Positions 24,701 to 39,400 of a stretch of DNA of 64,000 nucleotides are shown here, piece after piece (position 1 is the stretch's first letter; every line of letters starts with the position of its first letter). The position numbers and the translations under genes were made by a program. Source of the DNA: Opisthorchis felineus. Taxonomy: Eukaryota > Platyhelminthes > Trematoda > Opisthorchiida > Opisthorchiidae. Under the pieces are notes generated by a model that had not been told where the DNA came from, searched no databases, and saw nothing but the letters and a program-made list of their open reading frames with translations. Location: NCBI GenBank assembly GCA_004794785.1, contig SJOL01007680.1, forward strand, positions 241,549 to 305,548, read 5' to 3'.

Positions 24701-27700
24701 CTTATGTGGCAATGCACAGTAATCCAGTTAAAAATTTGCAAGACCAAGAATGATAAACAAACAAGAATGTTGCAAATATTCCTGAGTATGCACAGATGGT
24801 TGCTATGCTGAAGCAGTCCAAGTCATCACCATGGGTGACCTATTTCAAACCGTGCTCAGCCGCTTTTGATATGCCAGTCGGTGCTGAATTTCAGACAGCT
24901 ATAGGAACTAGCGATGTCATGCGTATACGTTTCCAAGTTCAAGCTGCATTAGAAGCCGGAAGTCGCCCATAAAACTGGTAATGATTAAGTGGACGGTAAT
25001 TTACCGATCATATCGAAGATGGTATTTCCGTCCCTAGGACAGAAATCTGTTCGGTTCCGATTATGAAATAGAAGACAGACTTACTTTATACCGTCATTTC
25101 CGAAATGAGTTTAGAGGAATTGGGAGAGGTTTGACGCCGTGATGTGTTAGTTCTTTTCAGCCACATAGTTGTGAACACCAAGGATGACTGTTTTCGAGAA
25201 ATAATAACCAACCAACCAACTTTGCAGTGTTTCGACAAATTATCTGACTGTTCAAATTCCAGTATTTTCATTACTGACTTCAGTACACCCGTTTGCATTC
25301 ATCAGGTAAACTGTTGTGACTACGATAGAAAGCCATATCAGTTCTAGAGGAGAATGGTGGGTATGCGTAAGCTTGTGGTTGTATTGAGGAGATCGCAGGC
25401 CTTATGATACTTCACGGCTGAAAGCTCTTTACGCGGGATAGTTATGTCCCAGATCCCCCTGTTAGATGTTATGTCCGCTAGTAACCTCAAATGGAATATG
25501 AGGCTCAGTGACTGTTATGGATTTGCTGCCGTACAGTGATGAAGATAACACGCCAGCGCGATTCGCAGTCAATCTGACATGTGCACGCTCCGGACGCGTT
25601 TTTTGTTACTGCTAGCAGATGTTCTGACATTTGCCATGTTTGCTTTCCGGTCATTAACGAACTTCAGATATACCAACACTGTGCTATCAAGGCATCAGAA
25701 AACCATACAGAAAGCTATCCCCAAAAACCATTCATTTGAATACTTGAGTATTACAACACCATTTTAAGTCCATTCATTTTTTAGCCTCCCTCCCTCCGTC
25801 ATGTGGGGTTTTGATGGGACTGAAGTTTTTGGCGAACAACCCTGTTTGGAAAGAGCCGTGTACAAAAGACTTCGGTTGACGGGGCTGAGGGAATACTCGA
25901 AGAGAGTGTAGGGCGGTAGGTGATTTTGCGAAACTTTTCTCAAAGATGTCGTTTAGAAAATATTAGATTAACTGTGTCACCATCAACGGGGGTATGTACT
26001 TCGCTTACTTTACTGTCAGGCGGTTGGATAGTACCCGTGCCATAAATCTGCCTACGTAGCTCAGCAAACTGATGCACCGGAGGTCGTCCAGTGAAGCCTT
26101 AGATCCATTTCTTTAGTAAAATGGCACACACAAAAACATTTCTGATCCCTGATGAAGCCTTATCCTTTTACCAGATTATGTGATCAGTTGATGATATGCA
26201 TTCTCCAGAGTAAGACCAATGAACTCATACAGGTCTACTGCAAGCATATTTTCGGCTGGCTCGACACCACACGTTCGCATGCCCTGTCCAGTACGGTCCA
26301 AGGACAGTTTAATTTATCGTTCAGGCCGTCTATCAATCACAGTACAGTCAACGCTTACTGGTCAGTTCAGCAGTTAGTTGAAGCGCTTGCGTCATTTGTC
26401 CAATAGTTCTACATGCAGCGTCTCCTGTTTTAGCTTTCTGTCATCATCCTGAGGCGTTTGGATTGAACTGATGTTCGACACATAAATAGATTTGAAACAG
26501 TTGTAGAATTTACGGTGTTGCCTTTAAGCAGGGGATTATCTGGTTTACACACCTTGCGTCTTCCTTGAGGTAGTTGAGGTTCCAGGTCAGTTTATTTTGA
26601 GCATTCTTTATCTGCTGTTTCTTGACTTTCCTGTCCGATCGTACAAGAGATTCTGACAGCACTTCGTCTTAGTGTTACTAACCGTCTCGTAGGCTGTTTT
26701 TCGTCCATAAAGCAGTCAGGGAGTTTAGGAGTAGTCGTCCAAATATTGTTATGTGTGAAAACTGCTCAGTTCGGTGAGCAAACCCAGTCTTGCCCACATT
26801 CGCCCAAACGATGTTTCTAATTTCTCAGAAATCATCTCAACGATTCTGCCTGAAACAATCCCAAAGTGGCAAGTGGAGTGAAGCTTCGCATGTCATATGT
26901 CGAAACGGGATGCAACGTATTGTTCCACTTCGGTAGACTGGTCCATTTGACCAGCCAGAAATATGGCAAATGCGCAGAGAAATATAGTTTCTCGGGTGGT
27001 GGGGCAACACCGTCATATGTGCGTTTTCCGTCCAACAACAAGATAAGTACAACCAAGAACCATGTGTTGACCATCTGTCCAAAAATACACCGATGAAAAA
27101 GGGTAGATACCATTTGGGTCGGATTTGCGTGTTTGATGTAGAAACTAGCTGAAATCTCCTAAATGAAGGCAGTTCCAGAGGGCCTTTCAAAAACAGCATG
27201 AATACAGTTAACTAAAAAACTAAAGGATGAATAAATCTATTGTCTTCTATTGCCTGAGTGTTTGGGGCAAAATTATGCGAGTTTTGACAATGTGAGTTAA
27301 AATCACGTATGATATTATTCCTTAAACTGCATCCCGAGCTACCGTCAGTGGGACGTTTTAGCGGCTGGAACAAGCGTATTTTCTGATGTAAGAGAAAGCT
27401 TTTTTTCAGGAAGGCGCTTTTCACTCCTCTTCATTGTGTAACAGTTCACAATCTGAATGCAGTGAATGTAATTTCGATTTAACTGAGACGCAATATGTGC
27501 AACTTAAGAAACCTGTATCGGACAACACACCAACCTTCTCAACCAGGCCACTGGGAAGCGTTATTTTTAGTTTCGTTCAAAGCCGCTATACTTCCGTTTG
27601 CGCAGGCAGACCGGGAAAAAGTAGGGCACTTTATCAATTTTATTCAAATTTCTGTTCTTCCACTGAAGTCAGCTTAATGAGAAATGTAAGAAAGAAGTGT

Positions 27701-30700
27701 GCGGCTGTTTACACTTTTTTGGTAAAAAACGTTGACACTGTGAGTCCCATGAATTAGCAGGGATGCTCGCATGAGGGAACTTCTGGTCAGTGACAAATCA
27801 CAGTACCGTTTGGCTCCGATTCGTTAGCTGATTTTATTGCGTTTAGACAGGGTGTAGCACCAATATTCTTCAATCTCGAGATTTGTGTTATGTTTTCTTG
27901 CTCTTCAAATGAGGTTACTCCGTGCGAATCGAGAAAGTCATGGTTTATCTCGGATGATCAGTTCACATTCTTAAGTACTTGATCCGAGCCTACATATGTT
28001 TTGTGGAGCTGCTGCATCAGTGTTTTCTTTGTCTTGATTGTGCGGTTTTTGTGCTAACTGTGGTCAGTGGCTAACTGTTTTCTGATCAAATAACTGGTTC
28101 GGACCACTGACATTCTGAAAAGCGAAGCTAGGTGTAACCGCTTTTAAGTCCTCAGTTTACCTTAGTTTGCTACAATGCGAAAGAAGAATTGGCAAGTCTT
28201 ACGCACTGTTTAAAATGTGTTTCTCCAAGTACATATCGTGTGGAAATGGGAATCATTGCAATCCCAAACTCCACTCTACCACGGAGTGATCTGAAGATCA
28301 CACGGACGATACACACTTGGTATTGTGCAAGCAAACTGGTTTGAAGTCTCAAACTTGGAATGCATCTAGACAGTCCCAACTACACGCTAAATAGTGGTGC
28401 ACTAATGAGAATAATGTGGCCAACCCATGGGACCACAATCCACGTGATCTGATCATACAAAACGTTGTCATGACTGAAACAAATTAAGGAAGTATCGTGG
28501 ATGTAGTAGATTCCCCTAAAATGATGAATGCCGACCGATCTTCATCCACTTATTAAGATAAGCCTGTCACGTTAGCGGTGGAAAGTGATGTTCATTAGAT
28601 GGATGTGTTCTTCGGATGTGCTAATTGGCAGCCCGGTTGGACCAACTGAGAGTGAGGTATTTGGTGGACAGCTATATACAGCCTGAGCAAGAACAAATAT
28701 GGACGGCAAAAAAAACATTGAAAAACGGAGTGTGACCAAATGATCAGGAACGACACTTGCTTCAAGTATCCTCGGTCCATTCAAAAACTTAGTGAAATAT
28801 TTAAGTGATGTACGAAGCTGCAAAAACGCAGTTCTTTGGACCGTGCCTAATAATTTAGGGTTGAATCACTGTCAGAAAGTGGTCACTGGCTTGGTACAAC
28901 CTTTGATTAATCACTGCCTCTGTCTCTAAAAATAAACGAGGAATATGGAGATTTCATTTATGAAAGCAATTCAGATGAAAGCGAGACCAAACCAGAGACA
29001 ATCTCATCGAATTGAAAGAAATAATGGGAATGTTGATATCCGGCGATCAGAAACGTTTTACTTTGGACCGTTCAGGCAACTGGCCTGTTGCTCTGTTCAG
29101 TAGTGTCGGAGAGAAGCAAACATCATGTTCAAAAGTAAACGAGAGTGGACAGCTGCCTTATTCCAATCACTCATACGGGATGATAGATTCCCAACACATC
29201 CCAACACATCCTCTTCACAACTTACCAAACAAAAATGCGGGTATCGTTTCAGACGGGCTTCGCAAACAATCAATAGTTTTTAAGTTGTCGGTTAAAACTC
29301 CATGAAATTGTTTAATATGAAATTCGTTACTGAATTGTGTGTCGTATATTCTGGACTGTAGCTTTTTCAAAGACCTATGATGAGTTCATGCGAGACAACT
29401 TTGTACTGCCGATGCTCCTTCAAATACTCAGTGAAAGGTAAAACCTTATGGAACGCAAAACAAATCAAGAATACAAGCACAAAAAATGATGCATTTAGAA
29501 ATTTGAGAGCAAATTCGAAGCAGCCAATATTGAGGGTTTGTTCACTCTCCTTCATCGCATGTAGTAGTATCAGATACATGGATTTAACCGGCTCATTAGG
29601 AAACTTCAACATCTAAGAGGACCAAATTGGTTAGGTAGAGGAAATTGTATGACAACGGTGAAGAGGAAATAAGAAAGTGCCCCGTCTTACATATGTGGGC
29701 TATTTTGAATACACAGTGACTTCTATAGAAACTTCTAGTAACCTGTCGCATTCGGTGTTGATAAGCAAAAGCGTGCATGGAGGTTATCAAAAAATAGTGA
29801 TGTAAGAGGCCGTGCAGGACGGCATAAACAGCGCAGATAATAGTGTGGCTGTGGACTTCAACAAGTCCACGGTTTACCAAATCAGGAGGGCCGGTGAAAA
29901 TATGATCAAGTGAGCTTACGTTCCTGAGTGGTTCAAGAACCAGATCATCGAGACCTCAAAGAAGCAAAGTGTTGAAATTAACCCAGTTGATGTGATGTAC
30001 TATGATAATACGATTTTGCCAAGTAACTCGTAAAAGTAAGGAAGAGTTAGTCCAAGAGCTCCTCCAGTGAATCTGATGAAGCTTGGGAAAAATAAGCAAA
30101 TAAGTGAACAGAATGCTGTTTAAGTTAGGTAGGAGTCCAGTTTTAAAAGATACAGCCAATCAATAAAAAACGATCACCGGAATAGTAAGGAAAAGTCTGA
30201 GAAGGCGGTGGTGAGCCTCGTGGGATAAAATTGCGGAGACTTTCATCCGGTTTCCTGTCCGTCGGCATACAATCAACTAGGGAACTGCCATAAGAAGGAA
30301 TAATACTTAAACGGTTATCATACTTACCGTTAGGTCTAGTAGCTACAAATTGTCACTTCGCGTGCGATACGACAGTGAAATGACACACAATGGACGCTAA
30401 AGGACCACTGCTGTAGAGAGGAAGTCAATCGAGTAACCGTACAAAATTGTGATTTTTGTAACAAAGTTCTGGTGTTACAAAATCCTGACATAAAAATGTC
30501 TGTGGTAATAATGTTCACTTTGTCACTGATGCTGGAAAGTTACCTTCTCTGATCTTGCACTGAAATAAACAATAGACAAATATTGCGCCAGTAAATAACT
30601 TGCAAAACAACTCCCATATTTACTCACCATGTTTACTCTTGTAGTAAACCTACCGATAAACTTTGTTTTTGTTTGTTTTTGTTATGGATAATGTTGTTTA

Positions 30701-33307
30701 TGAAAGCCGAGTAAGAAAGAAACTTGAATCTGTAGTCACCAATGCAGTATGGATTTGAAATAAAACAGCAGGACAGCTAGAACAAAAAAGATATGCATGT
30801 ATGTGCCAAAATGGGTCTCTGCAGTACAAAAACCCCAAACAAAAAATGAATTTAGCCTCACTAATTCGCATGATTACCTCAGATTGCATGAGCTATTTCA
30901 GCATGCCTCTAAACCTGCTCAGTTCAACCCACAGAGTATCGTCGGAGCCAAGGAGAATCATCTTAATTTTGCAGGAATCGTCGGATTGTCCGCGGAGTAT
31001 TACTTGAGAAAAGGAAGCAGTTATGTGAGGAAATCATGGATGGTTTTCCACAAGTGGTGGAGCACTGCAAACGAAACTAATTCGATATCACACTTCGGTA
31101 ATCCTTCGGTAAGGTGATTGGCTTAGTTGGTTGGCTGTGATGAATCGCCTCGTTGTTTGAGAGATAGGATAGGTGACTTTGTCATGTACATTAGGGATGT
31201 GTTTTGTTTTTAAGACTCCGCACTGCTGAGTGAGTTGGAAGATTTCAGTCTCGTGTTTTATTGTTGGAATGTACACTCCTGTAACACTTGACATCAGAAT
31301 AAGGGTGTTGAATGTTGCTTTCTTTGCTAAGCTAAGCTGGACAGTTCGGTGGCACCGTAGCCCACATAGACCTGCATGATAAGGCACTGCTAATCTTTCA
31401 AACAATCATGACGAAAGGTCTGCAACCAAAGTGTTCAACTCGGTTAACAGAAAAACATCCATCTGCACAACTCAAACTACCAAAATTTCCGTCTGTAGAA
31501 AACAGCGTGTAATTTACGTTGGAAAGCAATGGCCTGGTGGATATTGAAGCTGACTATGGCTATGTATTTTGTGCCAGTTGTTGGAGAAAGCATTCGTAGC
31601 CAGGCACGCAATACATGCACATAGATTTAGATTCCGGGTCGCTAGATTCCAGGGTAACTTGTCACAAAAACTATGCATCTTGAACTCTATCCTTGGAGCA
31701 CTACATCGTAAAATGTCTTGTCCTGATTTACTAAATTTCTGAAACACGTTCCAGAAACGCTCTAAGCTGGGGTAATAGATCTTGGAACATTGGATCACTT
31801 GAAATGCTCGGCGGCACCTGTTTAAAATTTATACCATTTATTATACAAGTATTATTTGCGCAATAAGGGCAATGTCCGCAGAACTTCAGGGTGACTGGTT
31901 ACCATACTCCAGGTTCCAAGCTCGGAACACTACAGACTTTCTGGATGATAAAACAATGTATGCATGGCACTGAAACTGAAGTGGTTCTATCCCATCTAGA
32001 AGAAACAGGAAACATTCTTTCTAACTATAGGAAAAGCAGTATAAGCATATGAGGAAAATTTTGTCGAGCACAAAGCAATTCTTTGATATTTTCAAAATTA
32101 GCTTGTCTCATTGTCCATGCACCCCACATATCGGTGGAAATTGTTAACTTGAAATTGCTGGAAATTTGATAGGGTGTGTCTGGGGATTTGTTCATGACCG
32201 GCTGTAGCGCGCGCTGGGCGATTGCGAGAATACAAGCTGTTATCAGCTTAGGTCATTCCGAGAAGTTGTGATAACACTGTATGCATCAGGGTTGTGGTTC
32301 GCAGCAGGAAACGAGCATATCACACTTGATTAGCCTTTTCTCCCTGAAAATAAGTGAAGTTTGGCGTTTACTTGATATTTTATTCTCCTAGCTTCTAGTA
32401 CATTCATTATTTTGTTTGGTTTACAAAAACGGCTATGATTCATGCCATTTCTACTCAATGGACACAAAAATAAGTTGAACAGAGCAACTGCTACTCAATT
32501 AAAAAAATTAAAAGGGTCTGTGTGGTACTGATAACTGGGTCTGGAAGCAGTGCATTTCGGGGCAACTAAACTCCGTACTAGTGACCCAGAGATATAGTAT
32601 TGTCACAACTGCGTCTCGACACATAGTGTATGGGAAATGTTTCCCTATAATAGAGTCATCTGAACTAAAACAGGCTTCCTTTCGCAGAACGTTAGTATCC
32701 CGGGATATAACCTTAGCAAGTTGTCTGAATTAATGAAAAGTACTCTCTTAGGCAGTATCTTTAGCGGGTCAGCAAGCTATTCGTTTACACTGGCGTTGTT
32801 CACGTGGCTCAGCCAACAAAGCTTTGATCGTCAGTGCAATTTAACTTGACAAAGCCGCAGGACTGTTTTAGTCACGATATGTGAAGTCGTCGTAGACTTG
32901 TGGGAATGCTGTTGAAGTAACTGCCTAAAAATGAAGAAATCTTTTGTAAGATAGCTGTATATTTGCAAATGCTAGGTTCCAAAAACCGGTATCGCACAGA
33001 AGACATGTTTAGGGCCGATGCCGCCTAGACAAACATTAAAAACAAACTAACAGCTGATCCTGATCGCACTTCCTCGGCCGTGCAACTAAGAACAAACCAG
33101 TTCTCTGTGATGGCTACCCCAAACTATCTTTGTCTAGCCAGTGTCACCTATCAGTTCACCTGCAGTTTTCATGGCACTTCAGTTACAGAACTGCAGAACA
33201 TACACTGACATATCTGATGCTGTCTGTGAGGCAACAGTCGACTAGTGACATTAGATGAGACAATGTTGATTAATTTGAGTACGAGGTAATCAAAGTGCTG
33301 ATCAGCC
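21731..33307. other. Long intronic stretch, nothing recognised
   Basis: Only open frames up to about 120 codons: 26837-27199 (-), 27434-27757 (+), 30797-31117 (+) and 31088-31405 (-). I see no conserved motif in them. CTGATGAAGCC at about 26152 and CTGATGAAGC at about 30075 were tested as hammerheads and rejected. AT-rich, probably old unrecognisable repeats. Confidence 0.4.
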
Positions 33308-33480
33308 GCTCGTGGCCTAACGGTTAAGTGCTCGGATTACTAGCCAGGAGGTAGCGGGTTATAAACTCCGTGGAATTTTTGTGATATATGTACTGCTGAT
33401 AATTTCTAATCAGGACGAAACAACTATACAGTGCTTCTGGAATTTTCAGCATAGACTGGCTTCACTTGCACTATAAAATC
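33308..33480 (+). repeat. tRNA-derived SINE carrying a hammerhead relic (best SINE copy)
   Basis: Head: TGGCCTAACGGTTAAGTG (A box, from 33313) and GGTTATAAACTCC (B box, 33357-33369). Body: about 20 bases, then a hammerhead-like unit (33390-33434), then CTTCTGGAATTTTCAGC and a GACTGGCTTCACTTG tail. The same head-spacer-hammerhead order recurs at 14.4, 19.2 and 21.3 kb on the minus strand. SINE-like elements encoding hammerheads are known in schistosomes (Sm-alpha family); this family appears similar in design. The tRNA-like head does not form a complete cloverleaf, so it is not scored as a tRNA gene. Confidence 0.7.
33390..33434 (+). ncRNA. Hammerhead ribozyme relic within SINE
   Basis: Stem I is fully paired: GTACTG (33390-33395) with CAGTGC (33429-33434), six pairs including one G-U. 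The core is CTGATAA (33396-33402), one change from CTGATGA. Stem II is reduced to three pairs (33404-33406 with 33413-33415). GAAA is intact (33417-33420). The stem III palindrome has decayed to ACAACTAT. H17 would be A33428. The core change G to A should abolish or strongly reduce cleavage (established knowledge on the invariant core). Confidence 0.6.
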
Positions 33481-36400
33481 CTCCTTGTCAACTGCAACAT
33501 CCGGTTCTATGTGCTGAAAATTCATTAGCTCGGATTATCTGTCTACATGGACACTAACCTCCGACTACTCATCCTTCCGTTTGAGTATCTTTGAATGCTT
33601 TTAATTGTAGTTGCCATATATCAAATCTATAAATGTAGGTTTCACGTGGACAACTGACGACATCTCCTCAGACGTGTTTTCAATTGGTTCTGCTGAAATG
33701 CGTTGAATAGCTTACAAGGCTTCTTTCAGGATGGTGAGGAATAATCTAGGCTTTATTGCATTCAATGATTTTTCTGCTCGGTCAGCGAATGCCAAAATAG
33801 CTTGACTGTTTTGCAAACGGTCGTACACAAATACAGCAAAAAATACAAAGTGGTCCGTAACGTAATGAGTTATTCTGTACAAACGACCTTCAAACAAGAG
33901 ATGAATTAGGTAATAAATTGTTGAACCTGGAAGTTGCTCTGCCGTCTGTTATGCGCCACTTAGTTTGTAGTAATCTTCATTTTCCGCTGTACTATTTTTC
34001 TGAGATTTAAAACTGATAGTACAGGAATTTCTCCTTCGAAATCTTCAAAAAGCCTTGGCGTTTTGCATTATATCATATTGTGGTTGCAAAATTATAAGAA
34101 AATTTTAACTAAGAGGAAATTTGGAAGTTCGCCAAGTAAGAGGTAATCCGTCAAAAAACACTGCCTTTGCAGCTCAACAACCAAGAAGCAGCAAGACAGT
34201 CACTGCGCTCGGAGTAGTATACCGGAATAGTATTAGGGGATTACCTACAATGGTTCAGGGCTCATCCTGAAAAATGGTTACTTGTTTGGAAGCAAAATAT
34301 TTTTAGCACCTGTCAATGTCTAGTATAACACTCAATTTGGTTACCTACATTTCTTCGGTTTGCAAATTAATCAGGCCACACATGTCACGTAAAGCATAAA
34401 AATTATTAGAAAAGAAAGTGTTAAAGAGTTATCCTTGAGAATTTGATAATGAAGGAACTTTTTGAGTGTGCGCTTATTCTGAACACCAAAAAAAAAAACA
34501 ATTTACATTCTTGTAAGGGTGGTATTCCTTGTAGATCTGTAATCGTTATTGGGATGTTAGTTTGAGACTCAGATCATACTGGGAATGCCAATCTTAAACA
34601 TACACTGATAGTAGAACTCCGGCCGATAACCATAGAATGTATTTACGCAAGTATTCTTCAGTTTGTGCCGTGTGCATCTTGTTACGTCTTTATAAGTGTA
34701 CCGGAATGTACAACGGGATGTCGCCAAACGAATGCACTCATTAGCAGATACGAATCGGTTCGATACTCGGTGACCTAAAAAACTGAACGCACTTTCGCCA
34801 GACATCTTATGTTTTTCTTTGGGCTTGTCCCGCTGCAACGCATGACCTATGCTGACCTGTATCATCAGTCAGAATTCTTGATCCCGTCCCTCTGAATTTT
34901 CTAAGAACCCTGATGTTACAACATGCCGACGCTTGCTAAGTCTCGGATGAAAACTGTGCATTGTTTCGTGGACCCCCTTGTCACATTTTTGCGTATACAA
35001 ATATGGTTTTGGCGTGTTCTTCCTTAACTAAATGTGCTTCGGGTGTTTTTTTGAGCACACTTCAGTCCCATCGCGAAAGAGCCGTGGAAATGTCCACTAA
35101 ACCAGCCTATTATAGTCACAAACCATAAAATCGGGACAAGTTTTGTCCACCACCACCGCACATCTTGCTTTACCAAATGAAGCACACACCTGTATGCCTC
35201 AGATGAACGATACAATTAGTAATTGCCTGGTTGTGGGTGGTTGCGGCATTTGTAGAATGCACGCTCAAATCACTTTGAACAGTACTCGGTTGGGGTTCGC
35301 AGATTTTTCGCATGCTCAAGCGTTCATATATGCACAGACAGGTACACACAGCGTTCTGCGTTGTTGGCCACCGACTAACGTCTTTGGTGAGGTTGTCATC
35401 TTGGTGGATGGAGCATATTCACTGAACAAGAAGACACTAAAACCCGCATGAGCAACTAGAACACTGTGGTTTCATCGTCAGACAGACTGACAATTTGATC
35501 AAGGTCGGTCGACCCTGCCAACCATGGGGTGTGGCATAAAAGTCGCATTGTAACTAATGAAATTTGGTCTCAAGCGCAACGATATCTAACTAGGCTTCAT
35601 TTTACATCAGACCTGAGCAAATGTGCACTTATCTATTCAGACCCGTCGAGAAACTGGATCCTGTTTGACGCTTGTCCAGAGATGACTAAACGGAAATCGA
35701 CTAATCATCTCCATCAAACACAGCAGCTTCTATTCACTAGCACAGTGTACTGAAATTTATTTAACATAATCGAAGTATTTTCATCCCAGTGTAGCTTTGG
35801 TGCCTGATCAGATATCTCGCTTAGTGTTTATCTTACTCTCTCTAGAATTGAGCTATTTGCGTGTTTGCAGGGAAGCAAGAAAAAAGCATGTCAAGTAAAA
35901 AATTTCCTGTTGTCAGAAATTTCGCTAATTTTATTTCTTTACTGGGACATTTATGGATAATCGCCGAAAGCTAAGCCACACCTTTTATCTAAAATTTTTA
36001 ACCAGTATGAGACTTAGAAAAACGTGTCGTACGGAATCGTTTGTGATTGCTCTAGGTTGGTTGAGTCACCGTACAGAAAACCAAAGACCGCTTTTCCCTA
36101 TCTGAGTGATTTTGACTCAAACGCCGAATGCTTAATCGTACATTTATGGTGTCGATTTTTCAAGAGACAAAAGGTCAAACTTCAGTACCAGATATTCCAT
36201 TGACACCTCTGTTTCAACAGCCACACAAATGGCAGCTGGTCTGCAGTCTTCTGGGCCCCTGTTTATGCCTAATGGATGGTTCTCTACTTTTGAAAAAATA
36301 AGAGGATTAAGGTAACACTCGATTTGTTCTGACTTCGTTTTCGGCGCTACTATTACGCTTATACTTAGATTTGCACCTTTATTTTGTTGGGTTTGCAATG

Positions 36401-39400
36401 TCCGATTAGTTCCTAATTTAGTCCTTTGACGTTACACAAAGTTTGGCGGTCTATTATTAGACTGAAGCCTGGTTCGATGCAAGTGCTTACTCCCAGTAAT
36501 AATGCACCTCAGTTATTTACTTTCTAAAACCTTTTCTTCTTTTTGTCCTGATTGACCTAGATCCTGTGTTTAGGGTTCTTTGGGAACGAAACCCCCGGTT
36601 TCTTTGTACGATATTTGCAAGTATCAGAATATTCATTTCTGTTCCATTTGTTTTGGATTATCCTCAACGACATTCTCAGAGCAGCCGTGAATGAAATTCA
36701 AGGGTGGCAAACCAATTGGTTATACTTTAGTCTGACTAACCAGGTTACTGCTTTTGGTTTCATGATTTATTCGTACTACGTTACGTCTCCTGAATTGAAA
36801 ACCCTTGATAATTTGCATGCACCCAAGGATTCAAAATGCAAGGACTGATAGATATTTATTTTTTGAAGAGTTCAACCTTCAGATATTGAGCAGAGAGGTT
36901 GATAGCCGTTTTATTCCTGATTGGTTTTGGAGCAGCGCAAGCTTGTCAGTTATCAGACATTGGTGATCAAACGGAGCAGACGAGCTACAGTACAAACACA
37001 GTTTTGTTGAAATAAACACTCAGTAACCTTAGGCAAGAAATCAGTTTCCACCAAAAAACTACAAATATTTCCAAGATAATTTGGAATATTCGGTATTCGT
37101 GACTAGTGTTTGCAAGAGCTACGAGAAATATGTTAATTAGAGTCGTTTCATGATTCATGTTTGTATCGAGAAAGTTTCCATGCTCTGTGTTCCATTAACA
37201 ATGAAACCTAAGGGGAATAGTGTTAATTATGCGGGTTGAATGAAATGTTGTCATATTTAAAAACAGTACTTTGAAGAACTTCCTTTGTTTTTTTGAAAAC
37301 CGCCGTCGCTTGTTTTTGTTGTATATGCTGTTTGCTTTGTGCGTAGGTGAGAAAACAAAGTTATAGCTTGATTATAAGTCAGACTATTTTCATTTGTCTT
37401 GAGTTGAGCTGACTGAAATTTCGGTGAAGACTGAATTGTTTTGTTGTGCAAAACATTTTTTATTGTAGATGCCGCTTGAATCCAAAGGATAGTGGTATTT
37501 TTATTAATCAGAAACAAATAAAGTAAGGTGTTTCATTACTTTGATTGCATCCACTACAATACTGAGTGTCTAACGGCCTAATTCCCGTTTGAGCTTAGAC
37601 CACATCGTAGCTGTAAGATAGCGATTCATCATTGCATACATATCACATCAAACCACATCCCCTGGACAAACCCATGCAGTGATTGCTTTCTGAGAGGGGG
37701 CTGTCCAGGATGAAACATTTCAGTTATCGTAGACAATCAGGCGCACTAGATGCGGTAGTGACATATTTTCTTCTCCGTGTCTTGCATTTCATATTTTGCT
37801 TAAATAAATGCAGCCATGGTTTCAGACAAAACCGATAAAGGAATAGAATATGACGCCGGTACAAGGTCCATGTCCTGTCGCCCATACAAAAACGCAGACA
37901 ATACGATAGCACGGTACACTACAAGTTTCCTGTCCACCCACAGATAGTAATGCTTCAAATACGTTCATGTAGTTTTCGAGTTTTGAGTACTAGTCGATCA
38001 TTAGGTTGAGCATCTGACTGCTGCCGGGGTACTAGTAACCTAGGCAGGAAGTTGGTCCACTGTCATTTAATCCCGAGAAACAGGCTGATAAAGAACAAGA
38101 TTCAAGTAGGCATTTTACGTGAGCCAAAGCAGGATGCTATGAACGCAACTGATTCCTCGTTGGGAGATAAAATTCCGATTTATCGGCCACTCAGACAATA
38201 GAGAATGGCTAAGCCGCTTTCGGATTCTGAGAAGTTGTGGCGTATATTTTGATTAGGTACAAATTGAATAAAGATGCTATATCGTGCTCGAAGATTAACC
38301 CTTATCCTACAGTGCTGGAATAACTACAAAAAATAACTTACTAATGCAACAGATCAGACCCCTAGATATGAAAGGTTATTCACCTAACTGTTCAAAGGTT
38401 GTGGACAAGGACCACAGTATAATTTTTTCATTGAACTCTGTCCATACCGGAGGACAGAGGCGCTATATATGGCTACTTGCACGTCAACATGATGTCCACA
38501 TCCTAGGGGAAAAAATCTGGTGGATTGAGTGATTCTGGTGGTTCTGGTTTTATTCGTGGGGATAGATTCCCTATACTCAAAAATGAACACCAAAGATCTG
38601 TTCCAGATAAGCTGGAAACGGCACTTGGAATGTGGAAGGTCAGATTGCGGAGCGGAGACTATTATGTGTAGCGGCTGGTGTCTTATCATAGACTTCCTGC
38701 ACTGGGTTCTTCAGTACAACTGTCATCATAAACATGTTCACTATGGAATGAAGTCCAAATAATTGTAATTTGGCCTCCAGTAATTTTATCATCAAATTAG
38801 CTCATAAAGTGCTCAAACTATCCACCCAAACAAAACGTGGCGTAGTCTATAAATCGGTACATTGCAAACACAAAGATTGCCACGTACTTCAACCATCCTG
38901 CTATTCCTCTGAAGACCTCTGTTAAGTGGCTAATTTTGATGTGCTGAGCGACATCATTCACTAACATTGATTTTCAGGCAAAAAATAAATAACGAAATAA
39001 AATATTCAGAAGCTCCAAACGCTACTAAATACCGAAACGCCTCTTATTATCAAGGTGAATTACGTAATGTTTCGTTTTTCTCGAGGAGAAGAGTGGAGTA
39101 CAGATACTTATGAGTACTTGCCAACAAAAGGTTGATATTCCACTAGATTTATCGCACACGGTCTGCGTACGACAATAGTTGATTCAGATGTTTTGCGACA
39201 GGTAAACAAACCACCGACAATACGAAAAGCGAATGACTAACCTAACAAAACGGTTCAAAAGGGGTGTCATTTATATATACACAGAAATACTCTACATTAT
39301 ATGGTAATGGTATGCATATATGTACTATGACATATAATATAATGATAACCAAATAAATAAAGTAATAGCGATTAGTTAGCAGTTGTTAGATAGCACATAG

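Noticed and set aside
26149..26190. CTGATGAAGCC as a hammerhead core
   Set aside because: No GAAA box and no pairing for stems II or III.
26837..27199. Overlapping frames of 76-120 codons on both strands as a retroelement protein
   Set aside because: I looked for integrase, RT and gag motifs and found none.
33308..33380. tRNA gene from A and B boxes
   Set aside because: No paired acceptor stem or proper anticodon arm, and the unit continues into a hammerhead and SINE body also found elsewhere.
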